From positions 2,046,001 to 2,110,000 of the forward strand of contig CP090854.1 in assembly GCA_041879425.1 (NCBI GenBank): DNA of 64,000 nt, given 5' to 3'. Both the position numbers and the translations under genes were made by a program. Shown here piece after piece: positions 63,211 to 64,000 of the stretch. The notes beneath the pieces are model-generated. The model ran no database searches, had not been told where the DNA came from, and was given only the letters and a program-made list of their open reading frames with translations. Origin of the DNA: Vibrio pomeroyi. Lineage in GTDB: Bacteria > Pseudomonadota > Gammaproteobacteria > Enterobacterales > Vibrionaceae. The first letter of the stretch is position 1. Each line of letters begins with the position of its first letter.

Positions 63211-64000
63211 ATGAAAATTAAAACCTCCCTTTTCTGCCTTACTTGCTTGTCGATTATTTCGTTATTGGTTGTTGTGTCATTCACAGAACTGGCCAATCTA
63301 AAACTGATCAAACTTGAGAAAACGCTGATCAAAGTAAAGTCACTCGAAGTCTCTATGCTTCAGCTCAATCGAACAGAATTAGAGTTTCTAATAAGCCACG
63401 ATAAAACGCTTAAGCCTGTGTTTGCTCAAGAGTACACTCACTTTCAACAACTGATGGGCAGTTTCTCTGTCTTGCTTAAAGAGTCTGATATCGCAGTCCC
63501 GGAGTTAGAAAAGCTGACACTTGAAGTAAAGCAATACAACAAAGGCTTTTCGTTAATGGTCGATGCCATCGACCACAACCCCGCAGAGGTCGCAGAACTG
63601 AAATCAGAAATGAAAATGCTGTTTGAAGATATCATCTCTATATTCATCAACGTTGAAGGTCGATTAGAACAACAAGTCGAATCGATTCAGCAAACCATTA
63701 CCACCTTCATTGTAAGCTCCATTATTACCGTCGCTGCGTTATTGATGGCGCTGTCTTTTGGCATCTCATCTCGTGTAGCAAAGAAAATAGCCTCGCTGAA
63801 CTCAACCATGATGCTCGTCGCTCAACAACGCGACTTTACCGTAAGAGCCGAAGACAAGGGATCGGACGAGATTGCCGATATCGCAAAGGCATTTAACACA
63901 GTCCTCACCGATATCCGTCAGCTTGTCGGCCAAGTTCAAGGCTCTATTCAAGAGCTCGGCAACATTTCGAACCAGCTACAACACGACGGAATGGAAGTTG
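63211..64000 (+). CDS. Methyl-accepting chemotaxis protein, N-terminal part (runs off the window)
   Basis: 263 codons are visible, open to the window edge. A first membrane helix (MKIKTSLFCLTCLSIISLLVVVSF) is followed by a helical periplasmic sensor of about 140 residues (LNRTELEFLISHDKTL, helical-bundle type), a second membrane helix (TITTFIVSSIITVAALLMALSF) and a HAMP domain (SSRVAKKIASLNSTMMLVA... DEIADIAKAFNTVL). The cytoplasmic signalling hairpin begins at the edge. The ligand is unknown. ATG at 63211 gives the complete signal-anchor. Confidence 0.88.
   Translation, partial: MKIKTSLFCLTCLSIISLLVVVSFTELANLKLIKLEKTLIKVKSLEVSMLQLNRTELEFLISHDKTLKPVFAQEYTHFQQLMGSFSVLLKESDIAVPELEKLTLEVKQYNKGFSLMVDAIDHNPAEVAELKSEMKMLFEDIISIFINVEGRLEQQVESIQQTITTFIVSSIITVAALLMALSFGISSRVAKKIASLNSTMMLVAQQRDFTVRAEDKGSDEIADIAKAFNTVLTDIRQLVGQVQGSIQELGNISNQLQHDGMEV

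Overview
The window looks like a chromosomal segment of a marine Vibrio, probably in or near the Splendidus clade. The judgement rests on gene content: a ToxR-type membrane regulator, an aerolysin like those reported from V. splendidus, a vibriolysin-type M4 protease, a tryptophanase, Vibrio-typical lipoprotein and secreted-protein families (DUF3332-like, DUF3103-like), an alginate lyase with its sodium symporter, and a chemoreceptor. No tRNA, rRNA or CRISPR array was seen. Most genes are ordinary accessory-chromosome genes; the first 22 kb are virulence-flavoured.

Layout. 1-380: cut-off end of an IS200/IS605 element. 680-3987: a translationally coupled ToxR-like/ToxS-like (VtrA/VtrC-like) regulator pair, then a full-length aerolysin gene. 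4119-6532: LysE-type exporter and an M32 carboxypeptidase. 6859-20950: two large paralogous exported proteins (one intact with a strong Fur box upstream; one split by a C9 tract and probably phase-variable) next to a divergent 2005-residue exported SpvB/TcB/RHS protein. I read this as a candidate reduced, exported Tc-toxin-like system. It is followed by a possible immunity-type membrane protein and a solo tyrosine recombinase (21026-22209).

22443-30643: DJ-1/MarR pair, a secreted endonuclease I with extra N-terminal domains, a membrane hydrolase, a TauE/SafE transporter, and the mesX-mesD folate-independent methionine synthase operon with a near-ideal MetR site. 30746-37260: a MarR regulator with twin operators and its divergent membrane protein, then many small unrelated genes on the minus strand (TPR, CYTH, GNAT, DJ-1, GFA, OGFr-like, DUF3626-like). 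37746-40986: an operon of DASS transporter, cNMP-domain histidine kinase and response regulator.

41150-54334: a possibly frameshifted small ORF, HAD and NUDIX enzymes, two unknown genes, the M4 protease, two LysR regulators, DUF-family secreted proteins, and tryptophanase with a long upstream region. 54335-57106: two overlapping GTPase genes, one with a frameshift near its 3' end. 57406-64000: an MsrA-like enzyme, the alginate lyase (PL6) and SSS symporter operon with repeated operator-like palindromes, a MORN-repeat secreted protein, and the start of a methyl-accepting chemotaxis protein.

How parts fit: the mini-Tc locus combines iron control (Fur box on one copy), on/off switching (poly-C in the other copy) and gene conversion between copies (679 identical bases). 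Together with aerolysin, the M4 protease and the secreted nuclease this suggests a host-interacting strain. The alginate and tryptophan genes fit life on algae and in animals.
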